From NCBI RefSeq assembly GCF_030406325.1, contig NZ_JAUEQY010000046.1, positions 1-64,000 of the forward strand: DNA of 64,000 bases, read 5' to 3'. Origin of the DNA: Actinomadura sp. DC4 (lineage in GTDB: Bacteria > Actinomycetota > Actinomycetes > Streptosporangiales > Streptosporangiaceae). The position numbers were made by a program, and so were the translations under genes. Positions 32,713 through 48,438 of the stretch are shown in pieces. Under the pieces are notes generated by a model that did no database searches, had not been told where the DNA came from, and saw nothing but the letters and a program-made list of their open reading frames with translations. Every line of letters begins with the position of its first letter. The first letter of the stretch is position 1.

Positions 32713-34017
32713 ATGAGTTCGACGGTCTCCGGCGGCTCCTTGTCCGAGCGCGTCCGCTATCGCCTGTACGGGCTGGCGTTCGTGCTCGTCGTCATCCTGC
32801 TCGTGGTGCTGATGCTCGCGCAGTACAACAAGGCGTTCACGCCGGTCTACAAGGTCACGGTCAACAGCGACCGGGCCGGCCTGCAGCTCGTACCGCACTC
32901 CGACGTCAAGGTGCGCGGCCTGATCGTCGGCGAGGTCCGTAAGATCCGCTCGACCCCGACCGGCGCCGCGATCGACCTCGCGCTCGACCCGGGCAAGGCG
33001 ACGCTGATCCCGGACAACTCCTCGGCCCGGATGCTGCCCAAGACGGTGTTCGGCGAGAAGTACGTCGACCTGGTGCCGCCGGCCGGCCAGCGCGGGCCGC
33101 ACCTGAAGAACGGCGACGTCATCGCCCAGGACAAGTCGACCACCGCGGTGGAGGTCAACCAGCTCCTGGACGACATCATGCCGCTGCTCAACGCGGTGAA
33201 GCCCGAAAAGCTCAACGCCACCCTCAACGCCCTCGCCACCGCGCTGCAGGGCCGGGGCGAGGAGATCGGGCAGACGATCGACCTGGCCGACGGCTACCTC
33301 AAGAAGATCAACCCGCACCTGCCGACGATCGTGCACGACCTGCGCCAGCTCTCCACGGTCACCGACAACCTCAACGCCGCGGCGCCCGACCTGCTCACGA
33401 TCATGCAGAACCTCCAGACCACCAACGGCACGATCGTCGACAAGGAGCCGCAGCTGGTGTCCATTCTCGACAAGGGCATCAACCTGACCGGCAAGCTGAC
33501 GCCGTTCGCCGAGGACAACGAGCCCCGCATCGTCGGCGCGCAGCTCGCCAACCGCCGCGCGCTCGCGCTGGTGGCCAAGGCGTCCCCGTCCATCCCGTGC
33601 GTCTTCCAGGGCATGGCCAAGGCACAGCCCCGGCTCGTCCAGGCGATGGGCGGCGGTCAGCCGGGCGTGCACGTGACGATCGAGCTGAGCAAGCCGCGCC
33701 CCGCGTACAAGCCGGGTCTCGACCTCCCCGAGAACAAGGACCAGCGCAACCCGCGCTGTTACGGCCTGCCGAACCCCAAGGTGCCGTTCCCGCAGTACCA
33801 GACCCTGGACGGCACCCAGGACGACACCTGGTGGAAGGGGCCGACCGGCCGCTCCCTGTCCAGCGTCCTGATCAAGCCCGGCACCTCCACCGACGACGAC
33901 TCGATGCTCAAGAGCCTGATGGCCCCGGCCATGGGGACCTCGGCGAGCCAGGTCTCCGACCTCGCCTCCCTGCTGTACGCCCCGGCCACCAGCGGAATGA
34001 TGGTGACGGTCAAGTGA
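32713..34017 (+). CDS. Mce family protein MceA
   Basis: The 434-residue protein has an N-terminal membrane anchor (LYGLAFVLVVILLVVLMLAQ), an MCE/MlaD domain (about 45-125: SDRAGLQLVPHSDVKVRGLI, KTVFGEKYVDLVPP) and a long helical domain that should form the lipid tunnel. A C-terminal region with paired cysteines follows (SIPCVFQGM, RNPRCYGLPNP). These features match MceA. GAGGAG stands 8 bases before the ATG. It is the first of five MCE proteins; its 3' end overlaps the next gene (GTGA). Confidence 0.88.
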   Translation: MSSTVSGGSLSERVRYRLYGLAFVLVVILLVVLMLAQYNKAFTPVYKVTVNSDRAGLQLVPHSDVKVRGLIVGEVRKIRSTPTGAAIDLALDPGKATLIPDNSSARMLPKTVFGEKYVDLVPPAGQRGPHLKNGDVIAQDKSTTAVEVNQLLDDIMPLLNAVKPEKLNATLNALATALQGRGEEIGQTIDLADGYLKKINPHLPTIVHDLRQLSTVTDNLNAAAPDLLTIMQNLQTTNGTIVDKEPQLVSILDKGINLTGKLTPFAEDNEPRIVGAQLANRRALALVAKASPSIPCVFQGMAKAQPRLVQAMGGGQPGVHVTIELSKPRPAYKPGLDLPENKDQRNPRCYGLPNPKVPFPQYQTLDGTQDDTWWKGPTGRSLSSVLIKPGTSTDDDSMLKSLMAPAMGTSASQVSDLASLLYAPATSGMMVTVK

Positions 34018-35033
34018 AGACGACCTCCGCGGCCATCAAGCTGATCATCTTCGCGGTGATCGCGACGCTCTTCACCGGCGTGCTCGCGGTGACGATCTCC
34101 AACACGCAGTTCGTCGACACCACGAAGTACCGCCTGATCTTCACCGATGCCGCCGGCGTGATCCCGGGCGACGAGGTCCGCATCGCGGGCGTCAACGTCG
34201 GCCACGTCGACTCGGTCAAGCTCTACCAGGGGAACCTGGCGCAGGTGACGGTGTCGGTCTTCAAGTCCGAGCGCCTGCCGCGCAGCGCGCAGGCCCAGCT
34301 CCGCTACCGCAACCTCATGGGCCAGCGCTACGTCTCGCTGACCCAGGGCTCGGGCCAGGGCGGCGACCTGCCGCCGAACGGCCTCATCCCCAAGGAGCAG
34401 ACGCAGCCGGCGCTCGACCTGACCGCGCTGTTCAACGGTTTCCGGCCGCTGCTGCGCGCGATCCGGCCGCAAGACGTCAACCAGCTCTCGTACGAGATCA
34501 TCCAGGTGCTCCAGGGCGAGGGCGGCACCGTCAACGGGCTGCTCGCGCACGTCGCGTCGCTGACCCAGACGCTCGGCGACCGCGACCAGGTCATCGGCCG
34601 GGTGATCGACAACCTCGACAAGGTCATCGGCACGATCGACTCGCGCGACCAGGAGGTCTCCTCGCTGATCGTCGACCTGCGGAGCCTGGTCTCAGGCCTG
34701 TCGGGCGACCGCAAGTCGATCGGCGACTCACTGGTCAGCGTCAACCAGCTCATCGGCACCACCAACGGCCTGCTCACGCAGGTACGGCCCCCGCTCAAGC
34801 AGGACATCGCGACCCTGGGCCAGCTGTCGGCGGTCCTCGCCAAGAACGGCAACCAGCTCGACAAGGCGTTCGCCGCGCTGCCCACCAACTTCACGCTGCT
34901 CGACCGGGTGGCGTCCTACGGATCCTTCTTCAACTTCTACCTCTGCAGTCTGGACGCCCAGATCGGGCTGCCCGGAAAGGTCTCCTTCAACACGCCACAG
35001 ATCGTGAACGAGAACGCCCGGTGCAAAGGATGA
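34014..35033 (+). CDS. Mce family protein MceB
   Basis: The 339-residue protein starts at GTG 34014, overlapping the preceding stop. It has an N-terminal anchor (LIIFAVIATLFTGVLAVTI), an MCE domain (FTDAAGVIPGDEVRIAGVNV to QRYVSLTQG), a helical tunnel domain, and the MceB hallmark near the end, ASYGSFFNFYLCSLDAQI. Length equals that of Mce1B. It ends with a cysteine (ARCKG) that could pair with CSLD. Confidence 0.88.
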   Translation: MKTTSAAIKLIIFAVIATLFTGVLAVTISNTQFVDTTKYRLIFTDAAGVIPGDEVRIAGVNVGHVDSVKLYQGNLAQVTVSVFKSERLPRSAQAQLRYRNLMGQRYVSLTQGSGQGGDLPPNGLIPKEQTQPALDLTALFNGFRPLLRAIRPQDVNQLSYEIIQVLQGEGGTVNGLLAHVASLTQTLGDRDQVIGRVIDNLDKVIGTIDSRDQEVSSLIVDLRSLVSGLSGDRKSIGDSLVSVNQLIGTTNGLLTQVRPPLKQDIATLGQLSAVLAKNGNQLDKAFAALPTNFTLLDRVASYGSFFNFYLCSLDAQIGLPGKVSFNTPQIVNENARCKG

Positions 35034-35066
35034 CGCATCTCTTCGGGCGAAGAGGGGAGCACGGCC

Positions 35067-36107
35067 ATGAAACGGTCGTTCCGAGAGCGGGATCCTCTGC
35101 GGATGGGCGTGCTGGGCATGGCCACCGTGGCGCTTTTAGTGCTCCTGTCGTTCAATCTGACGCGCTTCGAGACGGGCACCCGCTATTCCGCGGCGTTCAC
35201 CGAGGCGAGCGGGCTGAAGTCCTCCGAGGACGTACGCGTCGCGGGGGTCAAGGTCGGCAAGGTCAAGAAGGTGAGCCTGGAGGGCGACCACGTGAAGGTC
35301 GTCTTCACAGTGGACGGCAAGGTGCGGTTCGGCGCGAGCTCACGGGCGCAGATCAAGATCGCCACGCTTCTGGGCGCGCACTATCTGGAGCTGCAGCCCA
35401 GCGGTGGGCCGCGGCAGTCGCCGCACTCGGAGATCCCGACCTCACGCACGACGCCCGCGTACGACGTGGTGCCCGCGCTGCAGGACCTGAGCGGGCAACT
35501 GCAGAAGATCGACATTCCCCAGCTCGGGAAGGCCTTCGACACGCTGTCGGACACCTTGCAGGGTTCGTCGGCCAACGTACGCGGGACGCTCGACGGGCTG
35601 CGCAAGGTCTCGCGGGCGATCGCCTCGCGCGACGACGAGCTGTCCCGGCTGCTGACCCACTCGCGCAACGTCACCAAGCTGCTGGCGGACCGCAGCGGCG
35701 ACCTGGCCGCGCTGGTCTCCGACGGGTCCAAGCTGCTGCAGGAGGTCGACGACCGGCGTGCGGTGGTGCGCTCGCTGCTCTCCGGCACGGTCACCCTGTC
35801 GCAGCAGATCACCGGGACCGTCGAGGAGAACCGCGCCACGCTCAATCCGGCGCTGACGCAGTTGCACAAGGTCGTCGGCATCCTGCTGCGCAACCAGGAC
35901 AACCTGACCCGCGCGGTGCACACGCTCGGGCCGTTCGTCACCACCGCGGCGGACGCGACCTCCACCGGCCGTTTCTTCGACGGCTACCTGCAGAACCTCA
36001 TCCCGCTGCCCGTGTCGGTGGCGCCGCCGGCCTCGACACCTCCGGCCGGCGGCAAACCCACTCCGGCGGCGACGCCCGGCGGCGACACGCTGCCGATCTT
36101 CCATTGA
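35067..36107 (+). CDS. Mce family protein MceC
   Basis: The 346-residue protein has membrane anchor VLGMATVALLVLLSF. Its MCE domain opens FTEASGLKSSEDVRVAGVKV and closes with LLGAHYLELQPSG; these are the MceC-type sequences. The helical domain follows and then a Pro-rich C-terminus (PPASTPPAGGKPTPAATPGG). It is shorter than mycobacterial MceC (about 500) because the Pro-rich tail is brief. AGGGGAG precedes the ATG. Confidence 0.85.
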   Translation: MKRSFRERDPLRMGVLGMATVALLVLLSFNLTRFETGTRYSAAFTEASGLKSSEDVRVAGVKVGKVKKVSLEGDHVKVVFTVDGKVRFGASSRAQIKIATLLGAHYLELQPSGGPRQSPHSEIPTSRTTPAYDVVPALQDLSGQLQKIDIPQLGKAFDTLSDTLQGSSANVRGTLDGLRKVSRAIASRDDELSRLLTHSRNVTKLLADRSGDLAALVSDGSKLLQEVDDRRAVVRSLLSGTVTLSQQITGTVEENRATLNPALTQLHKVVGILLRNQDNLTRAVHTLGPFVTTAADATSTGRFFDGYLQNLIPLPVSVAPPASTPPAGGKPTPAATPGGDTLPIFH

Positions 36108-36159
36108 GCATGAGAGGTACGAAGTGTCTCGACCGCCGAGTCGGAAGGGAGCCGCGGCC

Positions 36160-37449
36160 ATGAGCGCGAGGCGGCCTGCCGCCGGGCGAGGACGGCGGGT
36201 GATCCCCCGGGCCCTCGCGACGGTGCTCGCGCTCGGCGTCGCGGTGTCGGGATGCCGGTTCACGGGCGTGTCCTCGCTGCCGCTGCCCGGCGGCGTGGAC
36301 ACCGGGGCCCACCCGCTCGAAGTCAAGATGGTCTTCGAGAACGTCCTGGACCTCGTCCCGCAGTCGCAGTGCCGCGTGAACGACGTGCCGGTCGGCATGG
36401 TCACCAAGATCAGTTTGGTGGACTGGAAGGCCGTGGTGACCTGCAAGCTCCGCAGTTCGGTCGACCTGCCGGCCAACGCGGTCGCCGCCATCTCCCAGAC
36501 CAGCCTCCTGGGGGAGAAGTACGTCGCGCTGTCGGCCCCCCAGGGCCAGACGCCGCAGGGCAGGCTCGCCCAGGGCGCCGAGATCCCGCTCGACCGCACC
36601 TCGCGCAACACCGAGGTCGAAGAGGTCCTGTCGGCGATGTCGATGCTCGTCACCGGCGGCGGCCTGGAGCAGGTCTCGACGATCACTCATGAGCTCAACG
36701 CCGCCCTGCAGGGGCACACGGAGCAACTGCGCGACGTGCTGGGCCGGCTCAACACGTTCGTCGGCACGCTCGACCGGCAGAAAGGCCAGATCGTCACGAC
36801 GATCGACAAGGTCGACAAGCTGTCCGCGACGCTCGCCAAGCACAACAAGACGATCGCCGACACGATCGACAGCACCGGCCCGGCGGTGAAGGTCCTCGCC
36901 TCACAGCGTAAGGACCTCACCAAGCTGCTGGTCAACATGGACAAGCTGGGCACGGTGGCGACGCGGATCATCAACCGCTCGCAGGGTGACACGGTGGCCA
37001 ACCTCAAGGCGCTGCAGCAGATCCTGGACAACACCAACAAGGCCAGCAACGTCATCCCCAAGATCCTCGGCGGCCTGTTCACCTTCCCGTTCCCGCAGAC
37101 GGTCTCCCAGGCGCTCAAGGGCGACTACGGCAACCTCTTCATCTCGCTCGACCTCAACGTCGGCGACATCGCGCACAACTTCCTGGCCGGCACGCCCCTC
37201 GAAGGGGTTTCCAAGGCCGCCGACAAGCTGCAGAACCTCCTGCCACCGCCGCGTACGAGCGTCCCGGACACGCCGCTCGGCGTGCTGCCCTCGCTCACCG
37301 GAAAGGGCGGCGCCGGCACGGGCGGCACCGGAGGGACGGGCGGCAGCGGCGGTAGTGGCGGCGGGCTCGGCGGGATCCTTCCGCCGCTCGGCATGAGCGG
37401 GCCGCCCGGCGACGATCTCGGCGCGCTGCTCAAGGGAGGCACCGCGTGA
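36160..37449 (+). CDS. Mce family lipoprotein MceE
   Basis: The 429-residue lipoprotein has signal RALATVLALGVAVSGC with lipobox VSGC. The MCE domain has QCRVNDVPVGMVTKISLVDW and SQTSLLGEKYVALSAP, matching the LprK/MceE type. A helical domain and a Gly-rich tail (GTGGTGGTGGSGGSGG) follow. Two starts are possible: ATG 36160 (GGGAG nine bases upstream, used here) and GTG 36124 (GAGAGG five bases upstream), which would lengthen the signal peptide by 12 residues. It follows mceC directly; no MceD-type gene lies between them. Confidence 0.85.
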   Translation: MSARRPAAGRGRRVIPRALATVLALGVAVSGCRFTGVSSLPLPGGVDTGAHPLEVKMVFENVLDLVPQSQCRVNDVPVGMVTKISLVDWKAVVTCKLRSSVDLPANAVAAISQTSLLGEKYVALSAPQGQTPQGRLAQGAEIPLDRTSRNTEVEEVLSAMSMLVTGGGLEQVSTITHELNAALQGHTEQLRDVLGRLNTFVGTLDRQKGQIVTTIDKVDKLSATLAKHNKTIADTIDSTGPAVKVLASQRKDLTKLLVNMDKLGTVATRIINRSQGDTVANLKALQQILDNTNKASNVIPKILGGLFTFPFPQTVSQALKGDYGNLFISLDLNVGDIAHNFLAGTPLEGVSKAADKLQNLLPPPRTSVPDTPLGVLPSLTGKGGAGTGGTGGTGGSGGSGGGLGGILPPLGMSGPPGDDLGALLKGGTA

Positions 37450-38882
37450 TCATCAAACGGGGCGTCAAGATCCAGCTGTTGATTTTCGCGGTCATCACGG
37501 CGTTGACCATGGCTTACACCGCGGTCAACATCATCGGTCTCGGCCAGGGCGTGCTCGACCTGCGCTACAAGGTCTACCTCGACCTCGCCGACTCCGGCGG
37601 CATCTTCCAGAACGCCGAGGTGACCTACCGCGGCGTCACGGTCGGCCGCGTCGGGCCGCTCCACCTGACCCGGAACGGCGTCCGCGTCGAGCTGCGCATC
37701 GACCGCGGCAAGAAGGTGCCCGCCAATGGCGTCCAGGCCTACGTCCTCAACCGGTCCGGCGTCGGCGAGCAGTACGTCGACCTGCGTCCCGCCGGCAACG
37801 GGCCCTCGCTGAAGAACGGCGACACGATCCAGCGCGACCACACCCACCTGCCGGTGCCGACCTATGAGCTCCTGCAGAACGTCGACGCGCTGGTCCGTAC
37901 GGTCGATCCCAAGGACCTCGGCACGGTCATCGACGAGCTTGACAAGGGCCTGTCGGGCACCGGTCCTGACCTGCAGTCACTGCTCGACTCCAACAAGCGC
38001 ATCCTCGCCGCGCTGGACGCGACCTACCCCGAGACGATCCAGCTGCTGAACAACGGGCGTACGGTCCTGGACACCCAGGCCGACCTGGGACCGACCTTCA
38101 AGGGCTTCTCCCACGACCTCGCCTCGCTCACCAGCGAGCTGAAGAACGACGACAGCGACGTACGGTCGGTGCTGGACACCACGCCCGGCACTCTCGACCA
38201 GGCCAACGACCTGTTCGAGCGGCTGGAGCCCACGCTGCCCACGCTGCTGGCCAACGGGTCGGTGATCGGGCAGGTGCTGAGCTCGCGCTACACCCAGCTC
38301 CGGCAGATGCTGGTGACCTATCCGCTGATCGTCGGGGGCACCTTCACCGCGGCGCCGGGCGATGGCACCGTCCACTTCGGCGTCGAGCTCAACCTCAACG
38401 CCCCGCCCGTCTGCACCAAGGGCTACGAGAGCACCAAGGTGCGCTATCCGCAGGACACGCGGCCGGCGAGCATCAACCCCAAGGCCTCGTGCAAGCTGCC
38501 CAAGAACTCCCCGAGCGCCGTACGCGGCTCGCGCAACGCCGCTCCGGCTTCGCCGTACCCCACGCTTCCGCCCGGGGCCACCGACGGCGCCGGCTTCCCG
38601 TACGAGCGCAGCTACTCCGGCGGGTCGCAGGACCAGTCCGGCGACCGGTCCGATGACCAGGGCTCTTCCGGCGACGCCGCGAAGCAGGCGTCGTCGAAGC
38701 AGAGCGCGAGCGGGCAGCAGGCGCCGGCGCCCGGGCTTCAGACACTCTTCATCACCGGCTACGATCCCCGGACCCGCGTCTATGTGGGGCCGGACGGCAA
38801 GCGGTACCGCTTGGGCAAGGTCAGTCAACTAACGGGAGACGCTTCATGGCAGACGCTTCTGCTGAGCCCGATCGTCGGCTGA
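37446..38882 (+). CDS. Mce family protein MceF
   Basis: The 478-residue protein starts at GTG 37446, overlapping the mceE stop. It has membrane anchor KIQLLIFAVITALTM, an MCE domain (LADSGGIFQNAEVTYRGVTV to GVGEQYVDLRPAG), an extended helical domain and a conserved late part FGVELNLNAPPVCTKGYEST. These are MceF features. The Ser/Gln-rich C-terminal 100 residues end in a short conserved-looking block (TRVYVGPDGKRYRLGKVSQ). Its last 37 bases overlap the next gene in another frame. Confidence 0.87.
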   Translation: MIIKRGVKIQLLIFAVITALTMAYTAVNIIGLGQGVLDLRYKVYLDLADSGGIFQNAEVTYRGVTVGRVGPLHLTRNGVRVELRIDRGKKVPANGVQAYVLNRSGVGEQYVDLRPAGNGPSLKNGDTIQRDHTHLPVPTYELLQNVDALVRTVDPKDLGTVIDELDKGLSGTGPDLQSLLDSNKRILAALDATYPETIQLLNNGRTVLDTQADLGPTFKGFSHDLASLTSELKNDDSDVRSVLDTTPGTLDQANDLFERLEPTLPTLLANGSVIGQVLSSRYTQLRQMLVTYPLIVGGTFTAAPGDGTVHFGVELNLNAPPVCTKGYESTKVRYPQDTRPASINPKASCKLPKNSPSAVRGSRNAAPASPYPTLPPGATDGAGFPYERSYSGGSQDQSGDRSDDQGSSGDAAKQASSKQSASGQQAPAPGLQTLFITGYDPRTRVYVGPDGKRYRLGKVSQLTGDASWQTLLLSPIVG

Positions 38883-39418
38883 GCGCCGGCCGTGGCGGCC
38901 GGTTGGGGGCGATGCTCGACCGGCGGTTCCGCGGCGGGCGGCTGGGCGCGGCGTTCGCCGCGCTCGCGCTGGTCTTCGTCGCGTTGACGGTGTGGGCCGG
39001 CTTCCTCGCCGACAAGACGTACGCGGCGGACACCCGCAAGTCCGACATCGCCGCGGTCCAGAAGGTCGCCAACCGGGTCGTCACGAACTTCTACGGGATC
39101 AGCTACCAGAGCTTCGACCAGGACACCCAGCGCGTCTACGCCGACCTCGACAGCGCGTTCAAGGCCCAGGCCGTACAACAGCTCGGCTCGACCTGGAAGC
39201 AGACCGTGGTGGGCAACCAGCTCGTCTCCAGCGCGGTCGTGTACGCCTCCGGCGTGGTGAACATCAGCGCCAGGTCGGCCGAGGTGATGGTCACCGTGAA
39301 GCGCACCTCGCGGTCCAGCCAGGTCAAGACGCCGGTGTCGTCCTGGGCGAGCGCCCAGGTGCAGCTGGCCAAGCGCGGCGGCGACTGGAAGGTCTCGGGG
39401 ATGGGCGGGCTGCAGTGA
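38846..39418 (+). CDS. Mce-associated membrane protein
   Basis: The 190-residue protein has one N-terminal transmembrane segment (LGAAFAALALVFVALTVWAGF, about 32-52) and an extracytoplasmic NTF2-like/VirB8-like domain (VANRVVTNFYGISYQSFDQD, KQTVVGNQLVSSAVV). This is the architecture of Mas proteins encoded after mceF in mycobacteria, which stabilise the Mce complex. It overlaps mceF by 37 bases, a strong sign of coupling. Confidence 0.82.
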   Translation: MADASAEPDRRLSAGRGGRLGAMLDRRFRGGRLGAAFAALALVFVALTVWAGFLADKTYAADTRKSDIAAVQKVANRVVTNFYGISYQSFDQDTQRVYADLDSAFKAQAVQQLGSTWKQTVVGNQLVSSAVVYASGVVNISARSAEVMVTVKRTSRSSQVKTPVSSWASAQVQLAKRGGDWKVSGMGGLQ

Positions 39419-40119
39419 CACCGGCGACCGGAAGCAAGAGCCAGGAGACCGACGTGCCGGCCAAGGACGCCAAACCCACCAAGGCCACCGAGGGCAAGGC
39501 GACCGGGGGAGTGGAGAGCACCACGGCCGCGGAGGCGGAGCGGCATTCGCCGGCGACGCCGCTGCTGGCGCTGCTGGCGTCCGCGTGCCTCGTCATGGCC
39601 GTCGGGTGTCTCTACCTGTGGCACCAGACCGTCCACGACCGCGCGGTCGAACGTGCGCGCGACGACGCCCGCGCCGCAGCGCAGTCGGAGGCCAAGGACC
39701 TGCTGTCCTACAACTTCCGCACGCTCGACTACGACCTGAGCAAGGCCAAGTCGGAGATGACGCCGGGCATGGCCAAGTCCTTCGGCGACTACTGGCAGAT
39801 CTTCCGGCCCTCCGTGCTCAAGAGCCAGACGCAGGCACTGACGCAGATCCAGGTCACGGGCGTCACGGACGCCACGCCGACGCGCGTCGAGGTCGTCCTG
39901 TTCGTGAAGATGATCTCGGTCAACGCGGCGCACAAGGAGCCCCAGGTCGACACGTCCTGGCCGCGGCTGCAGATGCGGAAGATCGGCGAGAAGTGGTTGA
40001 TCGACGGGCCGCGGATGACCACCCCGCCGCCGGCGTCCTCGACGCCGAGCACCCCGGCCCCCTCGTCGTCCGCCAAGCCGTCCGGCAAGGGGTCGAGTAA
40101 ACCTTCGGCCAAGCCGTGA
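39415..40119 (+). CDS. Mce-associated membrane protein
   Basis: The 234-residue protein starts at GTG 39415 (GTGA overlap). It has a charged, disordered N-terminus of about 45 residues, one transmembrane segment (PLLALLASACLVMAVGCLYLW), a folded VirB8-like domain (LLSYNFRTLDYDLSKAKSEM, VEVVLFVKMISV) and a Ser/Pro-rich tail. Its fold resembles the preceding protein, and it is the last gene of the operon before the terminator at 40163-40194. Confidence 0.82.
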   Translation: MTPATGSKSQETDVPAKDAKPTKATEGKATGGVESTTAAEAERHSPATPLLALLASACLVMAVGCLYLWHQTVHDRAVERARDDARAAAQSEAKDLLSYNFRTLDYDLSKAKSEMTPGMAKSFGDYWQIFRPSVLKSQTQALTQIQVTGVTDATPTRVEVVLFVKMISVNAAHKEPQVDTSWPRLQMRKIGEKWLIDGPRMTTPPPASSTPSTPAPSSSAKPSGKGSSKPSAKP

Positions 40120-40162
40120 GCGAAGGCCCTCCCAGGTCACCGAATCGCCTTGCCCAGCAGGG

Positions 40163-40194
40163 GTATCCGGACATGTAGCAGGGTGTCCGGATAC
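40163..40194 (+). terminator. Terminator of mce operon
   Basis: A perfect 11-bp stem (GTATCCGGACA with TGTCCGGATAC) and a 10-nt loop, 44 bp after the last mce-associated gene. Confidence 0.75.
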
Positions 40195-40341
40195 TGAGAT
40201 TTGGAGGCTGGGCGGTCATCGCTTAAACTATGGCCTTCGTCACGCCTGATGAGCGGGCGAAATGTCCATGTCTAGTCTTGACGTGGGGCCGCTGACGAGC
40301 GATGCTGCGGAGCAACTGTGATGCATACTGCGGCGGTCGGC

Positions 40342-40370
40342 TTGCCAGCGGTGTAGCCCTCGGCTACACT
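40342..40370 (+). promoter_or_regulatory. rpoBC promoter with overlapping palindrome
   Basis: -35 TTGCCA (40342-40347), 17-bp spacer and -10 TACACT (40365-40370). A perfect palindrome GTGTAGCC-CTC-GGCTACAC (40351-40369) covers the spacer and the -10, so a protein bound there would block initiation. The leader to rpoB is about 125 nt. Confidence 0.8.
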
Positions 40371-40501
40371 GCCCCTTTGCGCTGCCCTCTGATTATCCAC
40401 AACCTGCGAGACCGTCGAGAGTCCTTCTTGCACGGCTTTGGGACGTGGGTCATCTGGCGTGCGCGTCGTCAGTCCGCCGCGAGCCCTCGGAAGGACCACT
40501 C

Positions 40502-43972
<3,471 letters not shown>

Positions 43973-44061
43973 CGAGCGGACGACCGGGCCGGCGCGCGAG
44001 CGCCCGGCCCGGCGGCCGCGACCTGGGAACGGCATACGACAGCAGGGGACTGGTTAACAAA

Positions 44062-47937
<3,876 letters not shown>

Positions 47938-47983
47938 GCGGTAGTCGCGGGCGCCACCTGCGATCGCCATTGATTCACGCAGC

Positions 47984-48022
47984 TCAGAGGCCGCTCCCGA
48001 TGTGATCGGGAGCGGCCTCTGA
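47984..48022 (+). terminator. Terminator of rpoBC
   Basis: A perfect 17-bp stem (TCAGAGGCCGCTCCCGA and complement) with a TGTGA loop, 46 bp after the rpoC stop. Confidence 0.9.
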
Positions 48023-48186
48023 ACTTTCAGGAGTCCGGCGGTCGCGAGTACGGGTCCCACCGTTCAATCACCGCGCCGCACCCACTCCACGCCACGATCG
48101 TGGGCACGACGTCTGACCCCCGAAGTCACGAGCCGATGAAGGGGGGGCCAGGAGCGCCTTCGCCACCGCTGAGCACACCTGACGGC

Positions 48187-48438
48187 AGCGTCTGCGGATG
48201 CTGTCGAACAGTTGCTGGAGCACATGCAGGCCGCTCCGGCGCGCATGCTCGATGTGAGGTGCGGGCAGGGGACCCAGGCGCTTCCCTGCTGGTGCGCAAC
48301 GCGGACGCGTTGGCCATGCATCCGAGTCTGAAGGGTGACTGGGAAGGCGTGCGGGAGGCGGTCAGCGAGACGGCGTACACGAACCGGGCGGGTGTCGAAG
48401 CCAGCGCCGACCGGATATCCGACTCTTCCTTTCCCTAA
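48187..48438 (+). pseudogene. Decayed SAM-dependent methyltransferase
   Basis: Two fragments of a class I methyltransferase are present in different frames. About 48187-48282 encodes AVEQLLEHMQAAPARMLDV followed by RCGQGTQAL, a degenerate motif I (normally LDVGCGQGTQAL). From about 48284 a second frame encodes VRNADALAMHPSLKGDWEGV and then AYTNRAGVEASADR, which I recognise as the C-terminal part of the same family. The middle of the protein (roughly 100 residues) is gone. The gene has thus suffered a deletion with frameshift. Its end is overlapped by the 3' end of the pentapeptide gene on the other strand. Confidence 0.6.
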
